Positions 56,000 through 63,052 of a DNA stretch of 63,052 bases are shown here, in pieces; position 1 is the first letter of the stretch, and each line of letters starts with the position of its first letter. The stretch is from NCBI GenBank assembly GCA_017937215.1, contig JAGBDZ010000077.1:1-63052 (forward strand). Reading direction: 5' to 3'. The stretch is from Akkermansia sp. Its GTDB lineage: Bacteria > Verrucomicrobiota > Verrucomicrobiia > Verrucomicrobiales > Akkermansiaceae. The translations under genes and the position numbers were made by a program. Below the pieces are notes generated by a model that was not told the origin of the DNA, ran no database searches, and saw only the letters and a program-made list of their open reading frames with translations.

Positions 56000-56779
56000 A
56001 TGAAGGTGCACTGCCTCATCGAAAACTCCGCTTCCGGGCCAGGCCTGGAAGCGGAGCATGGTCTCAGCCTGCTCATTGAAAGCGGCGGGCTCCGCATTCT
56101 CTTCGATGCCGGGGCCACCCCCGCCTTTGCCCGGAACGCAGACCGCATGGGGATTGACCTCGGAACCGTGGATGTTGCCATACTTTCCCATGGACACTAC
56201 GACCACGGTGGAGGCATGCTGCGCTTTCTGGAGCTCAACTCGAAGAGTCCCCTCTGGGCAAGCCCGCATGCCTTAGAACCACACTTCAACGCAAGTGGAA
56301 AAGATATAGGACTGGCACCGGAACTCATCGGGCACAACAGGCTTCGGCCTATCCCGGCAGATGTGCTGGAAATCGCCCCCGGCATCACCCTGCATGCCGC
56401 ATGTACAGTTTCTCAACCGTATCCCGCACCGGCCGCCGGCATGAGCACCCTGCGTGGCGGAATCCGCGTGCCCGATGACTTCCGGCACGAGCTCTACCTC
56501 CTCATCGAAGAGAACGGCCGGCGCATCCTCTTCAGCGGCTGTTCCCACCGCGGCATTCTCAACATCGTCGGGCACTTCCGCCCTGATATTCTCGTGGGAG
56601 GCTTCCACCTCATGCGCACACCACCGGACGGCTTGCCACCCATTGCAGCTGCTTTGAGCCAATTCCCCACACGCTACTTCACCGGCCACTGCACCGGCGA
56701 GCACTCCTATGACTACCTGAAAGACCGCCTCGGCGACCAGCTGCATGCTTTTTCGACTGGCTCCATATGGGAATTCTGA
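56000..56779 (+). CDS. metallo-beta-lactamase-fold hydrolase
   Basis: The 259-aa protein has the metal motif HGHYDHGG (HxHxDH) near residue 60 and later histidines in SGCSHRGI and GGFHLM. The order resembles proteins annotated as dihydropterin aminobenzene phosphate synthase-like MBL enzymes (substrate class uncertain). A longer upstream frame overlaps the GH84 gene; the ATG at 56000 is chosen. It is 2 bases after GH84, so probably in one transcript, but a shared pathway is not evident. Confidence 0.8.
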   Translation: MKVHCLIENSASGPGLEAEHGLSLLIESGGLRILFDAGATPAFARNADRMGIDLGTVDVAILSHGHYDHGGGMLRFLELNSKSPLWASPHALEPHFNASGKDIGLAPELIGHNRLRPIPADVLEIAPGITLHAACTVSQPYPAPAAGMSTLRGGIRVPDDFRHELYLLIEENGRRILFSGCSHRGILNIVGHFRPDILVGGFHLMRTPPDGLPPIAAALSQFPTRYFTGHCTGEHSYDYLKDRLGDQLHAFSTGSIWEF

Positions 56780-56843
56780 TGAACCTGGGGGCCCAAGCAT
56801 CACCGAATCCGACAAGTTTGTTTATAACAATTCTAAAACAAGC

Positions 56844-56871
56844 TTGATTTATCTCGACCTTGTGCTATAAT
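56844..56871 (+). promoter_or_regulatory. promoter of the flavodoxin-like oxidoreductase gene
   Basis: TTGATT (56844-56849) and TATAAT (56866-56871) are 16 bases apart. The ATG at 56883 lies 11 bases later, so the leader is very short. Confidence 0.65.
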
Positions 56872-56882
56872 CGCATTCAACC

Positions 56883-57422
56883 ATGAAAAACATCCTCATC
56901 ATTTCCGGCCACACAAACACGACCAATGATTCCGTGGCCAACGTCACCATTCTGGAGCAGCTGGAAAAGCAGCTTCCCGAGAGCCGCATTGTGTACCTGG
57001 ACCGCCTGTACCCGGATTTCAGGATTGATGCCGCAGCCGAGCAGGAAAGGCTGCTGTGGGCAGACGTGATTGTGCTGCAGTTTCCGGTATACTGGTTCTC
57101 CATGCCCTCCCTGCTCCACCGCTGGATGGAAGAAACATTTCTGCACGGCTTCTCACATGGCAGCACCGGCGACAAACTGAAAGGCAAGACTCTCGTCCTT
57201 TCCTACACCACCGGCGCCCCTGCTGAGGCCCTGCCCTGGGAAGACTTTTTCGGCAACCTGCGTGCCACCTGCCAGTTCACCGGCATGAACTGGGGCGGCT
57301 GCATCGGCACCGGCAGCGTCTCCTACCAGATGCGAAACGACCCGCAGATGCTGGCTGAAATCACCGAAAAAGCCCGCCAGCACGCCCAGCGCCTCACCGA
57401 GCACCTGAAAAAGCTCGCATGA
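56883..57422 (+). CDS. NAD(P)H dehydrogenase / flavodoxin-like oxidoreductase
   Basis: The 179-aa protein matches the KefF/MdaB quinone-reductase group. It starts with ILIISGHTNTTNDSVANVT, the flavin phosphate loop. ADVIVLQFPVYWFSMPSLL and HGFSHG fit the FMN-binding fold, and GKTLVLSYTTGAP lies later. It likely reduces quinones with NAD(P)H, protecting the cell from redox stress. Confidence 0.85.
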   Translation: MKNILIISGHTNTTNDSVANVTILEQLEKQLPESRIVYLDRLYPDFRIDAAAEQERLLWADVIVLQFPVYWFSMPSLLHRWMEETFLHGFSHGSTGDKLKGKTLVLSYTTGAPAEALPWEDFFGNLRATCQFTGMNWGGCIGTGSVSYQMRNDPQMLAEITEKARQHAQRLTEHLKKLA

Positions 57423-57494
57423 GGAGAGAAAAGGAGTTGCCAGAAAGTTCAAGTCCGGCAGGTGGTCGTGAACCGGAGCACGCTACCGGACCAG

Positions 57495-58217
57495 TCACGC
57501 AAGGACACCCAGCACAGCTCCTGCCATGGAATACGCCAATTGCACCAGCAGAGCATATGCGGCGGAGCGCAGCCAGCTCTGGCGATGAATCAGACACATC
57601 ACCAGAGTGAAACAGAGCATGTCGCTCACGACACGAAGCGCAGCATGACAAATCATCATCAGCTCCATGCCCTCCATTACGGAGTCGGAGTGCAGAAGCA
57701 GCGCTGTAAATTGCGCCAGATTTCCGAAAATCAGGGATGAACATGCCACAATAGCCGCGGCGGTCAGAAAGCCCTCCTTGCGGGAAATGCCCGATTTCCG
57801 GGCGCAGAGCCACACAAACAGCCAGACATTCAAAATCGCTGCGCAGCTGCACAGGGATAGCGTCCAGCTTACCATGTATCGTTGGAGAAAAAGGGGCAGA
57901 ACCACCATTCGCACCAACGCAAGGCAAAGCTCATACACGCCGGTTGCATACAGCGCCTGTTTCCAGTCGCATTTCAGCATATACCGCCCCAGCAGAAGCA
58001 CCAGCAGCGCCCCTGAAACGAATACATGGTGGTGAATGCAGTAACGCAGCATCCCCATTTCAGTATAAACCGACAGCAAGTAGAACAACCCACCGGCGGG
58101 CAGCAATATCATGGCATAGCGCGCGGCTTCATGCTTACCCGGTTTCAGCCACAACAAAGCAGCATACACCGGCAGAAGCAGGCACACCAGGTGCATCAGC
58201 AGTGATTCATTGTACAT
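57495..58217 (-). CDS. multi-helix membrane protein, unknown
   Basis: The 240-aa protein has about seven membrane helices (for example LVCLLLPVYAALLWL, AMILLPAGGLFYLLSV and VSGALLVLLLGRYML). The pattern resembles the TIGR02206/YwaF-type integral membrane proteins, but I am not sure of this match. It is 19 bases downstream of the 214-aa membrane-anchored gene. Confidence 0.55.
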   Translation of the reverse strand: MYNESLLMHLVCLLLPVYAALLWLKPGKHEAARYAMILLPAGGLFYLLSVYTEMGMLRYCIHHHVFVSGALLVLLLGRYMLKCDWKQALYATGVYELCLALVRMVVLPLFLQRYMVSWTLSLCSCAAILNVWLFVWLCARKSGISRKEGFLTAAAIVACSSLIFGNLAQFTALLLHSDSVMEGMELMMICHAALRVVSDMLCFTLVMCLIHRQSWLRSAAYALLVQLAYSMAGAVLGVLA

Positions 58218-58236
58218 AAAATCTCGCGGTGTTCTG

Positions 58237-58881
58237 TCAGGCTTCTTCTGTATACTCAGCCAGCCACTGCCGGAAGTCCTCTGCGGGTTGCAGGAGTGTG
58301 GTGAGGAACGCCTCCTCGAACGGCTCTTTCTGCGTGGCGGGGTAGATACTCAGCGTCCCCTGCCGGTAGATAACCAGGCCATGTGCCTTCATCTTCCTGA
58401 AGCCGGCAGGCAGGGAGATGCCTTCCCGCTGGCAGATTGTTGCCAGCTGAGTGTCGGAATAATGCCAGAGCGAGCTCAGCCAGAAAATACCCACCCAATC
58501 GGCATCACCCATCTTCTCGATGCGGATTTCCCCAGCCCCGCCGGAGTTCCAGGAAAGATACTCTGCCTCGGCCACCACTTCATCCGTTTTCTTATCCAAT
58601 TCGCGGAAATTGGACGCAAGAAGCTCGAAAGGAAGCACCGATTCCACGCAAACGGCCTTCTGCCAACCCACTTTCTGCTGGCGGGCTTTCTTGCCGCGCT
58701 TCAGCTCATCCCCGGCATCGCGCTTCAGCAGGAACACCGTCGCCAACACCAGCGTGCCCCCGATCACCAGCATAAGCAGCTGGCGAAAATCGAATCCCGA
58801 CTCCGCAAACCAGTACCCTGCCCCCAGCACCAATCCCAGACCACACAGACCATAGCACAGATATTCACCGATTAGCTTCAT
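58237..58881 (-). CDS. membrane-anchored protein, unknown
   Basis: The 214-aa protein has two N-terminal helices (YGLCGLGLVLGAGYWFA and LLMLVIGGTLVLATVFLL) and a soluble C-terminal domain (about 70-214). No motif is recognised. It is likely co-transcribed with the multi-helix gene. Confidence 0.55.
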   Translation of the reverse strand: MKLIGEYLCYGLCGLGLVLGAGYWFAESGFDFRQLLMLVIGGTLVLATVFLLKRDAGDELKRGKKARQQKVGWQKAVCVESVLPFELLASNFRELDKKTDEVVAEAEYLSWNSGGAGEIRIEKMGDADWVGIFWLSSLWHYSDTQLATICQREGISLPAGFRKMKAHGLVIYRQGTLSIYPATQKEPFEEAFLTTLLQPAEDFRQWLAEYTEEA

Positions 58882-59361
58882 GCTCCGGAGCTTAACATAT
58901 TAAACGCGAAAACGCAATAAAAAACATAGAGCTAATCCGCTTAATATACGCAACTTATTGATGAGACAATTAAAGATTGATGTGTTATCCGTATTGGTTG
59001 GTGACGGACAAATTGATGTTTAGAAAATGCAAAACGCAGAATGCAGAATGCAAAATAATCATATAGCGTGCCGACTACCGTCGGCACGTGGTAACTAAAA
59101 CACACTGAGATTCATCTCAGTGCGTTTTTTACAGGGAGCGGCGGAAGCCGCTACGGAGCTTCCTATTCTGCATTCTGCGTTCTGAAATCTGCATTCCATT
59201 AAATTCCAATTTGTCGTTGAGTCCAAGCAATATTCTTTAATTGCCGGAGGTATTTTGACGGAGCACAGGAGTTCAGCCCCGATTAGACGCATGCGAGCAT
59301 GGGCGGCATAATCAAAAAAAGAGTTTGCCTTGCGGGGCGAGGCGCGGTATACTCGGTCTGC
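58882..59361. repeat. intergenic composite of nested hairpins
   Basis: A perfect 17-bp inverted repeat (aacgcagaatgcagaat at 59033-59049 and its complement at 59165-59181) brackets three hairpins: CGTGCCGAC/GTCGGCACG (59067-59088), CACTGAGA/TCTCAGTG followed by T6 (59103-59130) and AGCGGC-GGAA-GCCGCT (59137-59152). The part to about 59310 shares blocks with the element at 62.9 kb. No gene is seen before 59362. Confidence 0.6.
59325..59353 (+). promoter_or_regulatory. promoter of the 114-aa membrane protein, leaderless
   Basis: TTGCCT (59325-59330) and TATACT (59348-59353) are 17 bases apart. The ATG at 59362 follows after 8 bases. Confidence 0.65.
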
Positions 59362-59706
59362 ATGAGCGACGAACAGGAAGACATGAACGCGTTTAACAGC
59401 TGGGATTGCTTTGGAGCAACGCTCATGCTCGGCATGGTACCCGGCATTATCCACTTTGCCACCACGGAGCCGTACGATGTGGCCGGAGCTGCGGTCTACT
59501 GCGGCATTGGCGTACTTGTAGCGCTGGTGGTGCTTGCGGTGGCCCTTATCACACGCTGGCGTTTTCTGGGTACGCTTGTGAATGCTGTCGGCACCATACT
59601 CACCGCAGTGTTCATCATTTACATCACCCTGTTCTGGACGGAATCCTGCACCGAATATTCGCAAAAGCAGAAAGAAGTTCCTGCCCAACAGCAGCTGCGC
59701 GGCTGA
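59362..59706 (+). CDS. 114-aa membrane protein, unknown
   Basis: The product starts MSDEQEDMNAFNSWD and has three membrane helices (FGATLMLGMVPGIIHF, GIGVLVALVVLAVALI and AVGTILTAVFIIYITLF). A longer frame from 59299 crosses the promoter, so the ATG at 59362 is chosen. No family is recognised. Confidence 0.6.
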   Translation: MSDEQEDMNAFNSWDCFGATLMLGMVPGIIHFATTEPYDVAGAAVYCGIGVLVALVVLAVALITRWRFLGTLVNAVGTILTAVFIIYITLFWTESCTEYSQKQKEVPAQQQLRG

Positions 59707-59736
59707 CGTGTAAATGCAACGTGGTGCCAGTTTCCA

Positions 59737-59880
59737 TCAGCCATTGGGTTCTTCTGCACCACGCCCCCAGATTTTGCCGCGAGGTTGCCGATGGTGGATC
59801 AAAGCAGTAAAATCAGGCTGGGCGCCCTGAACAATCGAGCAGAGTACGGCCGCTAATGCAAAATATGGTGTCTTCTTCAT
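59737..59880 (-). CDS. 47-aa secreted peptide
   Basis: From the ATG at 59878-59880 the product has a signal peptide-like start (MKKTPYFALAAVLCSIVQGA) and a short polar tail (ALIHHRQPRGKIWGRGA). It may be a small secreted or periplasmic peptide. The frame also extends upstream into the nadK area, but that has no start nearby. Confidence 0.4.
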   Translation of the reverse strand: MKKTPYFALAAVLCSIVQGAQPDFTALIHHRQPRGKIWGRGAEEPNG

Positions 59881-59959
59881 ACTGGCTAAATGACCGGTAC
59901 GGGATTCTACACATATCCCCGCTGCAAGGCGCGAGAAAAAAACTGCCATGCACGCAAAA

Positions 59960-60805
59960 TCACCAGCGCAACTTGGCGCGCAGGCGGGCAGCATAGTCGC
60001 TGTCCGGTAGGTTGAGCAGGCGCAGAGGATTCGGAGCCTTGCGCACACGCAGCGTCTCATTGAGCACAATCGGGTAAATATTGCGGCCGTCCAGCGAGAA
60101 GATAAGCGATTCCTCGGCGCGGCCGCGGCGTTCACGCGGCCGCAGCGTAATTTCCACCGAATCCGGCAGCACAATCGGGCGGCTCGTGAGGCTGTGCGGG
60201 CAGATGGGAGTCAGGCAGGTCACCCCTGCTGTGGGCCACATGAGCGGACCACCGGCCGACATGGAATAAGCGGTAGAACCAGTGGGCGTGGCCACCAGAA
60301 TGCCGTCCGCGTGGTAGCGGTTGAGCAGCCGGCCATCCAGCTCCACATCCACGTCAATCATCTTGCCGGTCTTGGCACGCGTGAGCGAAAGCTCGTTGAG
60401 TGCATAGAATCGGCGGTTAGTCTCCTCGCCGGCGGCATCGAACTTGCGCACCTCAAGCATGGAGCGTTCATCCACCTCGTAAGTCCCCTCGGCAAGCGCA
60501 CGCACCAGCAGCTCGATTTCATCGCGGCCGCAGGCACTCAGAAACCCGAGGTGCCCCATGTTGATACCGCCGATGATGGTGCCGGTGCTGCTGGCTGCCA
60601 GGGCCACCGAAAGCATGGTGCCATCGCCCCCCAGGCAGAGAATCAGCTCGGGGTGGCCCAGCACCGGGTCATTCACCGTGTTCTTACCCATTTCATACGC
60701 ATTCAGACCGGCGGCGGCGCAAGCCTCCATGAGCTGCTGCAGAGCCAGCAGACAGGGAGCCGAACGCGTAGGAGCCAGAATGCCGATGGATGCGGGTGTT
60801 TTCAC
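59960..60805 (-). CDS. nadK: NAD kinase
   Basis: The 281-aa enzyme phosphorylates NAD+ to NADP+. It has the GGDGTML motif near 60, NMGHLGFL, the LNELSLTRAK segment and TPTGSTAYSMSAGGP. All are expected for NadK. The argB gene is 12 bases upstream in the same direction. Confidence 0.94.
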   Translation of the reverse strand: MKTPASIGILAPTRSAPCLLALQQLMEACAAAGLNAYEMGKNTVNDPVLGHPELILCLGGDGTMLSVALAASSTGTIIGGINMGHLGFLSACGRDEIELLVRALAEGTYEVDERSMLEVRKFDAAGEETNRRFYALNELSLTRAKTGKMIDVDVELDGRLLNRYHADGILVATPTGSTAYSMSAGGPLMWPTAGVTCLTPICPHSLTSRPIVLPDSVEITLRPRERRGRAEESLIFSLDGRNIYPIVLNETLRVRKAPNPLRLLNLPDSDYAARLRAKLRW

Positions 60806-60817
60806 GGTGGTGGTTAT

Positions 60818-61726
60818 TCAGCGTTGTTCGCGGACAATCTCGGTACCGATACCCTCGGGGGTGAAGATTTCCAGCAGAAGGGTATGGCGCAGGCGGCCGT
60901 CAATGAAGTGCACCTTGCGCACACCGGCATTCAGCGCATCCACAGCGCTCTTCACCTTGGGAATCATGCCGCCGGAGATAACCCCCTGCTCGATGAGCTC
61001 GAAAGCCTCCTTGCGGTTGATACTCTGGATGATGGTGCTCGGGTCGCTCGGGTCGTTCATCAGACCGGGCACATCGGAAATATACACCAGTTTCACCGGC
61101 TTGAGCTCGCGGGCCAGGGCGGCCGCTGCCAGGTCGGCGTTCACGTTCAGGGAGTGGTTGGTGCCCAGCTCGCGTGCCAGCGGAGAAATCACCGGGGTAA
61201 GCTGCAGGGAAAGAGCCTCTTTCACGCGGGAAAGCTGGCACCCAATCACATTGCCCACCATACCGATATCCACCGGGTTGCCCTCGGCATCCTTCTCCAT
61301 GATTTTCTCGCCCACAAACACATTGGTGCCGGGAATACCCACAGCCTTGCCGCCGTGGCCACGCATCATTTCCACCAGGCCGGGGTTGATGGTGCCGCTC
61401 AGCGTGCGCTCCACAATGTCGATAGCCTCAGGCGTGGTCACACGCAGACCATTCACGAAACGGGCTTCCAGGCCGGCATCGGCCATGGCCTTGGAAATAG
61501 CCTTGCCACCGCCATGCACCACCACGGGATTCAGCCCCATGGTTTCCATCACCACGATATCGCGCATGAGCGACTTCACCAGGTCGGGGTTATCCATGGC
61601 AGAACCGCCGAACTTGATGAGAATCGTCTGGTCGCGGTACGCCTGCAGATACGGCAGAGCTTCGATGAGGATATCGGCCTTGTAAATCTCCTGGTCGGGG
61701 GTAACTACCTTGCGAATGGGAATCAT
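60818..61726 (-). CDS. argB: acetylglutamate kinase
   Basis: The 302-aa enzyme phosphorylates N-acetylglutamate in arginine synthesis. It has IKFGGSAMDN (nucleotide loop), VVHGGGKAIS, and the late KVKSAVDALNAGVRKVHFIDGR segment (parts shown). The ATG at 61726 (MIPIRKVV) is chosen. corA ends 2 bases upstream, and nadK starts 12 bases later, so the three may be one transcript; other arg genes are not in the window. Confidence 0.94.
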   Translation of the reverse strand: MIPIRKVVTPDQEIYKADILIEALPYLQAYRDQTILIKFGGSAMDNPDLVKSLMRDIVVMETMGLNPVVVHGGGKAISKAMADAGLEARFVNGLRVTTPEAIDIVERTLSGTINPGLVEMMRGHGGKAVGIPGTNVFVGEKIMEKDAEGNPVDIGMVGNVIGCQLSRVKEALSLQLTPVISPLARELGTNHSLNVNADLAAAALARELKPVKLVYISDVPGLMNDPSDPSTIIQSINRKEAFELIEQGVISGGMIPKVKSAVDALNAGVRKVHFIDGRLRHTLLLEIFTPEGIGTEIVREQR

Positions 61727-61728
61727 GG

Positions 61729-62718
61729 TCAGATGTAGCGTTTGATTTTGAAGATGATAAGGGGCAGCGCGCCGGAAAGCACCATGAGCACCAGCGATAC
61801 CCACACGCCCCAGTCCGTCTGCAGGAAGGGGATGAACTTGAAGTTCATGCCGAAGATGCTCGCAATCAGTGTAGGCGGCAGGAACACCACGCTCATGATG
61901 GTGAACACCTTGAAGATATCATTCTGCTCAATATTGATGAGACCGAGCACGGCATCGAGCATGAAGTTAATCTTGTTGGAAAGAAAAGCAGCGTACTCGG
62001 AAAGGGAGTTCACGTCTCGGGAGACGGAGCGCAGCGGCATGTACAGGTTATCCTCGCCCAGGCAGCCTTCTTCGTTGCCGGCGTAGGTGATGAGGCGCAG
62101 CAGGTTCACCAGGGCATCGCGCTGGCGGGTGATGAGGTCACCCACGCGCCCCAGCTCCTCCAGAGCATCGCGCAGATCATCGGTATCCGGGTCCTCCACC
62201 TTCTGCTTGCGGCGGGTGTGGTGCGTGCCGAACACCTTCTTGGAAAGCGTATCGAGGTCGGCACCGAAACGTTCCAGTACGTCAGCCTGGCGGTCCACCA
62301 GCGTTTCCAGCAGGCCGATGAACACCAGATCGCGGTTCGTCTGGCTCATACGCAGCAGCTGCTGCGAGAACATGCGGAATGAATACGAATCCGTATGGCG
62401 GATAGTGATGAGCAGTTTGCTCTTCAGAATGAAAGTAATTTCCGAAATGATGGGTTCATCCGTCTCCACGCGGGAAAGAACCGTGGTGGTCATGAAACGG
62501 CCGCCGTCCTCGCAGTACAGACGCGAGGTAGCCTCAATTTCGCGCATCTCGTCCTTCGTGGGCATCTCAATGCTGCAAAGCGATTCCGCATACCTTAGTT
62601 CATCGGCATTCGGGGTCAGGAGGTCAATCCAGAACACATCCCCGCGGCGGTTCTCCTGTTCTTCCAGGCCCACCGTGCGGGAAATCCCATTCTCCGTCTG
62701 CGTGTATATGCGAATCAT
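61729..62718 (-). CDS. corA: CorA-family Mg2+/Co2+ channel
   Basis: The 329-aa protein has a cytosolic N-terminal domain, a long helix, and two membrane helices at the end. The pore signature GMN is present in SIFGMNFKF, and the short charged C-terminus KIKRYI follows. Such channels take up Mg2+ or divalent metals as pentamers. Confidence 0.92.
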   Translation of the reverse strand: MIRIYTQTENGISRTVGLEEQENRRGDVFWIDLLTPNADELRYAESLCSIEMPTKDEMREIEATSRLYCEDGGRFMTTTVLSRVETDEPIISEITFILKSKLLITIRHTDSYSFRMFSQQLLRMSQTNRDLVFIGLLETLVDRQADVLERFGADLDTLSKKVFGTHHTRRKQKVEDPDTDDLRDALEELGRVGDLITRQRDALVNLLRLITYAGNEEGCLGEDNLYMPLRSVSRDVNSLSEYAAFLSNKINFMLDAVLGLINIEQNDIFKVFTIMSVVFLPPTLIASIFGMNFKFIPFLQTDWGVWVSLVLMVLSGALPLIIFKIKRYI

Positions 62719-63052
62719 GGCTCCTCTGAGGGGTTGCGATTTCGTCTCTTACTCACCGGCACCCACGCGCGCCGTTGCCTCATATTGCCACAATTTCCCC
62801 TGAAATACAAGCCTAAAGGCCTTCCCCCCGCTTTTTTCCCGCATGTGTCCCAATGATTTTGTAATAAGTTGAATTATCAACGCGATTTTCCAGGAATCCC
62901 CCTCATCTCAATAAATTGGAATTTGTAGAGTAGTTTGCGGAGCGTCAGCGTAGCGGAATTTTGAGCCCGTCAGGGCGGCATAATAATAGCCCAGCGTGGA
63001 GCCGCCACGCGGCGGAACGCTGGGTTTGGTGTTAATTATACCCGGAACCCCG
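62719..63052. repeat. intergenic repeat element at the right edge
   Basis: After the corA start comes a non-coding region that contains AAATTGGAATTT (about 62913), a stretch similar to that at 59210-59310, and a cruciform: CCCAGCGT (62990-62997) with ACGCTGGG (63017-63024) enclosing CCGCC/GGCGG (63002-63015). No gene is seen. Confidence 0.5.

Overview
The window looks like a chromosome segment of a Gram-negative bacterium of the Verrucomicrobiota, most like Akkermansia or a close relative. The reasons are an autotransporter with a C-terminal barrel, a secreted GH84 hexosaminidase with an F5/8C-type module, many short lipoproteins and secreted proteins, an LptF/LptG permease, and a GC-rich core with genes often starting within a few bases of a -10 box. 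The taxon is an inference; no rRNA is present.

1-1501: a promoter pointing left out of the window, then a tandem AsnC/Lrp-like (siroheme-decarboxylase-like) gene whose stop codon lies in an attachment site. 1499-22115: two integrated islands in tandem at the 3' end of tRNA-Pro(UGG), marked by three copies of the core taaaaaatgctcggggcga. Island A (about 13.9 kb, AT-richer) holds a YolD-like gene, a type I restriction-modification operon (hsdR-hsdM-hsdS), a tyrosine recombinase with two silent inverted hsdS cassettes (a specificity shufflon), a DUF4268 protein, a DUF2971 protein, a GIY-YIG/DUF4268 fusion and a HipBA toxin-antitoxin pair. Island B (about 6.7 kb) is a compact replicating element: a helix-turn-helix protein, a DnaB-like helicase, an unknown 282-aa protein, two small proteins and a tyrosine integrase beside tRNA-Pro, with direct repeats at both ends that look like integrase arm sites.

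22107-39112: tRNA-Pro, tRNA-Phe, then core genes: HAD phosphatase, LptG-like permease, metallophosphoesterase, thiC, hrpB, ugd-glf (UDP-glucuronate and UDP-galactofuranose supply for surface glycans), a transglutaminase-like lipoprotein, hisS, an ECF-like sigma factor, a PpiD/SurA-like periplasmic chaperone and a POT peptide transporter. 39377-47358: a large autotransporter divergent from an orphan tyrosine recombinase, with a 12-bp inverted repeat between them (a candidate invertible promoter), then a ribbon-helix-helix-like protein, fmt, an ankyrin-repeat protein, an outer-membrane barrel protein and a small membrane protein.

47700-62718: DEAD-box RNA helicase, a carboxynorspermidine/saccharopine dehydrogenase-family enzyme, DUF805 protein, two lipoproteins (one with a histone-like basic repeat tail), NUDIX hydrolase, GH84 hexosaminidase, metallo-beta-lactamase-fold protein, a flavodoxin-like NAD(P)H oxidoreductase, membrane proteins, NAD kinase, argB and corA. 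Intergenic regions at 47.4, 58.9-59.3 and 62.9-63.05 kb hold hairpin-rich repeat elements.

The strongest unusual signals are the HsdS shufflon whose recombinase sits inside the segment it would invert, the tandem tRNA-Pro island array with a shared terminator-carrying end, and the frequent leaderless promoter layout.
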